Below are positions 63,097 through 64,000 of a DNA stretch of 64,000 nucleotides, one piece after another. A program made the position numbers and the translations under genes. The stretch is from assembly GCA_024684035.1 (NCBI GenBank), contig JAIKXQ010000038.1, forward strand, positions 1 through 64,000, read 5' to 3'. Below the pieces are notes generated by a model, which was not told the DNA's origin, made no database searches, and was given only the letters and a program-made list of their open reading frames with translations. Position 1 is the stretch's first letter. Every line of letters starts with the position of its first letter. The stretch is from Eubacterium sp. Lineage in GTDB: Bacteria; Bacillota; Clostridia; Lachnospirales; Lachnospiraceae.

Positions 63097-64000
63097 TTAT
63101 GAATTGCGGAGATCATCCACCAGGGGACTGATCTGCTCAAGGATGTTACCCAGATCCTCGAAGATGAATCCCTTCTCGGTGATGTTGACACTCATGTTCT
63201 GAATATTCTCATCCACCTTGTCGTAGAAGACACGGGAGTCTGTGACGATATCCGTGATCTCCTTGATATTCGCTGTACTGGAAGCGAAGACACGGTTCAT
63301 ATCCGCATCGTTCTTCTCAATCTGACTTGCCACGCTCCGGATGCTGTCTACTACATCCTCCGCGTTTGTGATCTGTGTCTGGGAATCGCCGATTGCAGTT
63401 CTCGTACTCTCAATGGATATCTTGAGTTTGTTGTTACTGCTGTTCAGCGCATCCATGCTGACCGAAATCTCATCAATCAGAATCTTGATATCGGCGGAGA
63501 GCTTATTGACCTGCTCCGCAACGACCGCGAAGGCTTTTCCCGCAGCTCCTGCTCTGGCGGCCTCAATGGAGGCATTCAGTGCCAGGAGGTTCGTCTGTGT
63601 CGCGATGGAATTGATCTCCTGAACCTTCTGCGAAATATCATTAAAGCCCACCTGGAATTCATCGAAGACCTTCTCCACACCGGAGATGTTCTTGTCAACG
63701 ACACCGGAACTGGATCTCACCTTGCCCATACTGGTGTGGGTGGCCTTTACCGTATCCTCCAGCTGACCGATGATGGTCTCGAACTTGTCCGTAATGATTC
63801 TGATCTCATCGAACTGTGCCCGGAATTCCTCAACCGCAGCGGTAATTCCCTCGGATTTATGACTGACGGTATTGAAGGAATCATGAATGACATGCAGTCC
63901 GTCCGAAGTCTTCAGCTCCTCTGTCTGGAGAAGATCTTTCTGCTTCATCGCATAGGCACCGACGAGTTCGAGAGCCGCATATCCCTGCTCTACTTTATCT
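63097..64000 (-). CDS. Methyl-accepting chemotaxis-type signalling protein (partial)
   Basis: The reading frame is open to the window edge (upstream codons read DKVEQGYAALELVGAY), so the start is missing; 300 residues are visible. The signalling hairpin reads IATQTNLLALNASIEAARAG then KAFAVVAEQVNKLSADI, near the family consensus. Long coiled coils flank it. No membrane segment is seen in the visible part, so whether it is membrane-bound is undecided. No CheA/CheW gene is in the window. Confidence 0.88.
   Translation of the reverse strand, partial: DKVEQGYAALELVGAYAMKQKDLLQTEELKTSDGLHVIHDSFNTVSHKSEGITAAVEEFRAQFDEIRIITDKFETIIGQLEDTVKATHTSMGKVRSSSGVVDKNISGVEKVFDEFQVGFNDISQKVQEINSIATQTNLLALNASIEAARAGAAGKAFAVVAEQVNKLSADIKILIDEISVSMDALNSSNNKLKISIESTRTAIGDSQTQITNAEDVVDSIRSVASQIEKNDADMNRVFASSTANIKEITDIVTDSRVFYDKVDENIQNMSVNITEKGFIFEDLGNILEQISPLVDDLRNS

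Noticed and set aside
1..64000. tRNA, rRNA, prophage or plasmid replication genes
   Set aside because: Looked for and not seen; the window reads as chromosomal.

Overview
The window is a chromosomal segment of a low-to-mid GC Gram-positive bacterium, most likely a Lachnospiraceae (Clostridia) member. The supporting signs are a CIRCE-controlled hrcA-grpE-dnaK-dnaJ operon, the Firmicute order asp23-nusB-xseA-xseB-ispA-dxs-tlyA-nadK-argR-recN, an HPr kinase, a Trp T-box leader, LytR-CpsA-Psr and sortase-type surface proteins, and GGAGG ribosome binding sites throughout. Most genes lie on the minus strand. I found no rRNA, tRNA, CRISPR array or prophage.

Layout: 149-6957 is the heat-shock operon, ending in prmA and rsmE. 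7279-16509 is the housekeeping operon asp23 to recN. 16569-19739 holds prfC and an LCP-family wall protein with a repeat tail. 19979-29950 is one maltodextrin operon read malE-malF-malG-malQ-malR-malQ-glgP, preceded by galM with its own operator. 31755-34169 holds a small membrane protein, a flavodoxin-like protein and an orphan sugar-binding lipoprotein. 34310-36282 is an IS200/IS605 element (tnpA, tnpB). 36285-39686 holds acylphosphatase, a Na/Pi symporter-like protein and an unknown protein. 40020-43280 is a tryptophan-type ABC transporter (trpXYZ) behind a T-box leader with a UGG specifier. 43367-46279 holds punA and the rimI-tsaB-tsaE cluster. 46475-53411 carries the plus-strand genes: cyclophilin, PBP1A, and an AlgI/DHHW acetylation pair (yigZ, in between, is on minus). 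54041-58829 is ftsH-uvrC-hprK. 59284-64000 holds a small membrane protein, fruK, a pilin-like surface protein and a partial chemotaxis-type protein.

The least ordinary content is between genes. Two unrelated families of structured intergenic repeat recur. Family B (about 86-272 bp) has terminal inverted repeats that differ between copies but match within each copy, and an internal hairpin that also covaries: copies at 7086, 31472, 44316, 53435 and 53751, plus fragments at the left edge and at 44254. Family A (about 120 bp) has a near-identical core and a terminal hairpin whose arms change together: copies at 28308 and 58972, with partial copies at 39945 and 62957. One family A copy sits inside the maltodextrin operon between malE and malF, the position where E. 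coli carries REP sequences. Another compact arrangement is the punA terminator hairpin, which contains the -35 box of the trp T-box promoter.

Functionally, the window joins protein quality control, isoprenoid and ribosome maturation genes, starch or glycogen breakdown (uptake by MalEFG, conversion by MalQ and GlgP), tryptophan uptake sensed by uncharged tRNA, and cell-wall synthesis or modification.
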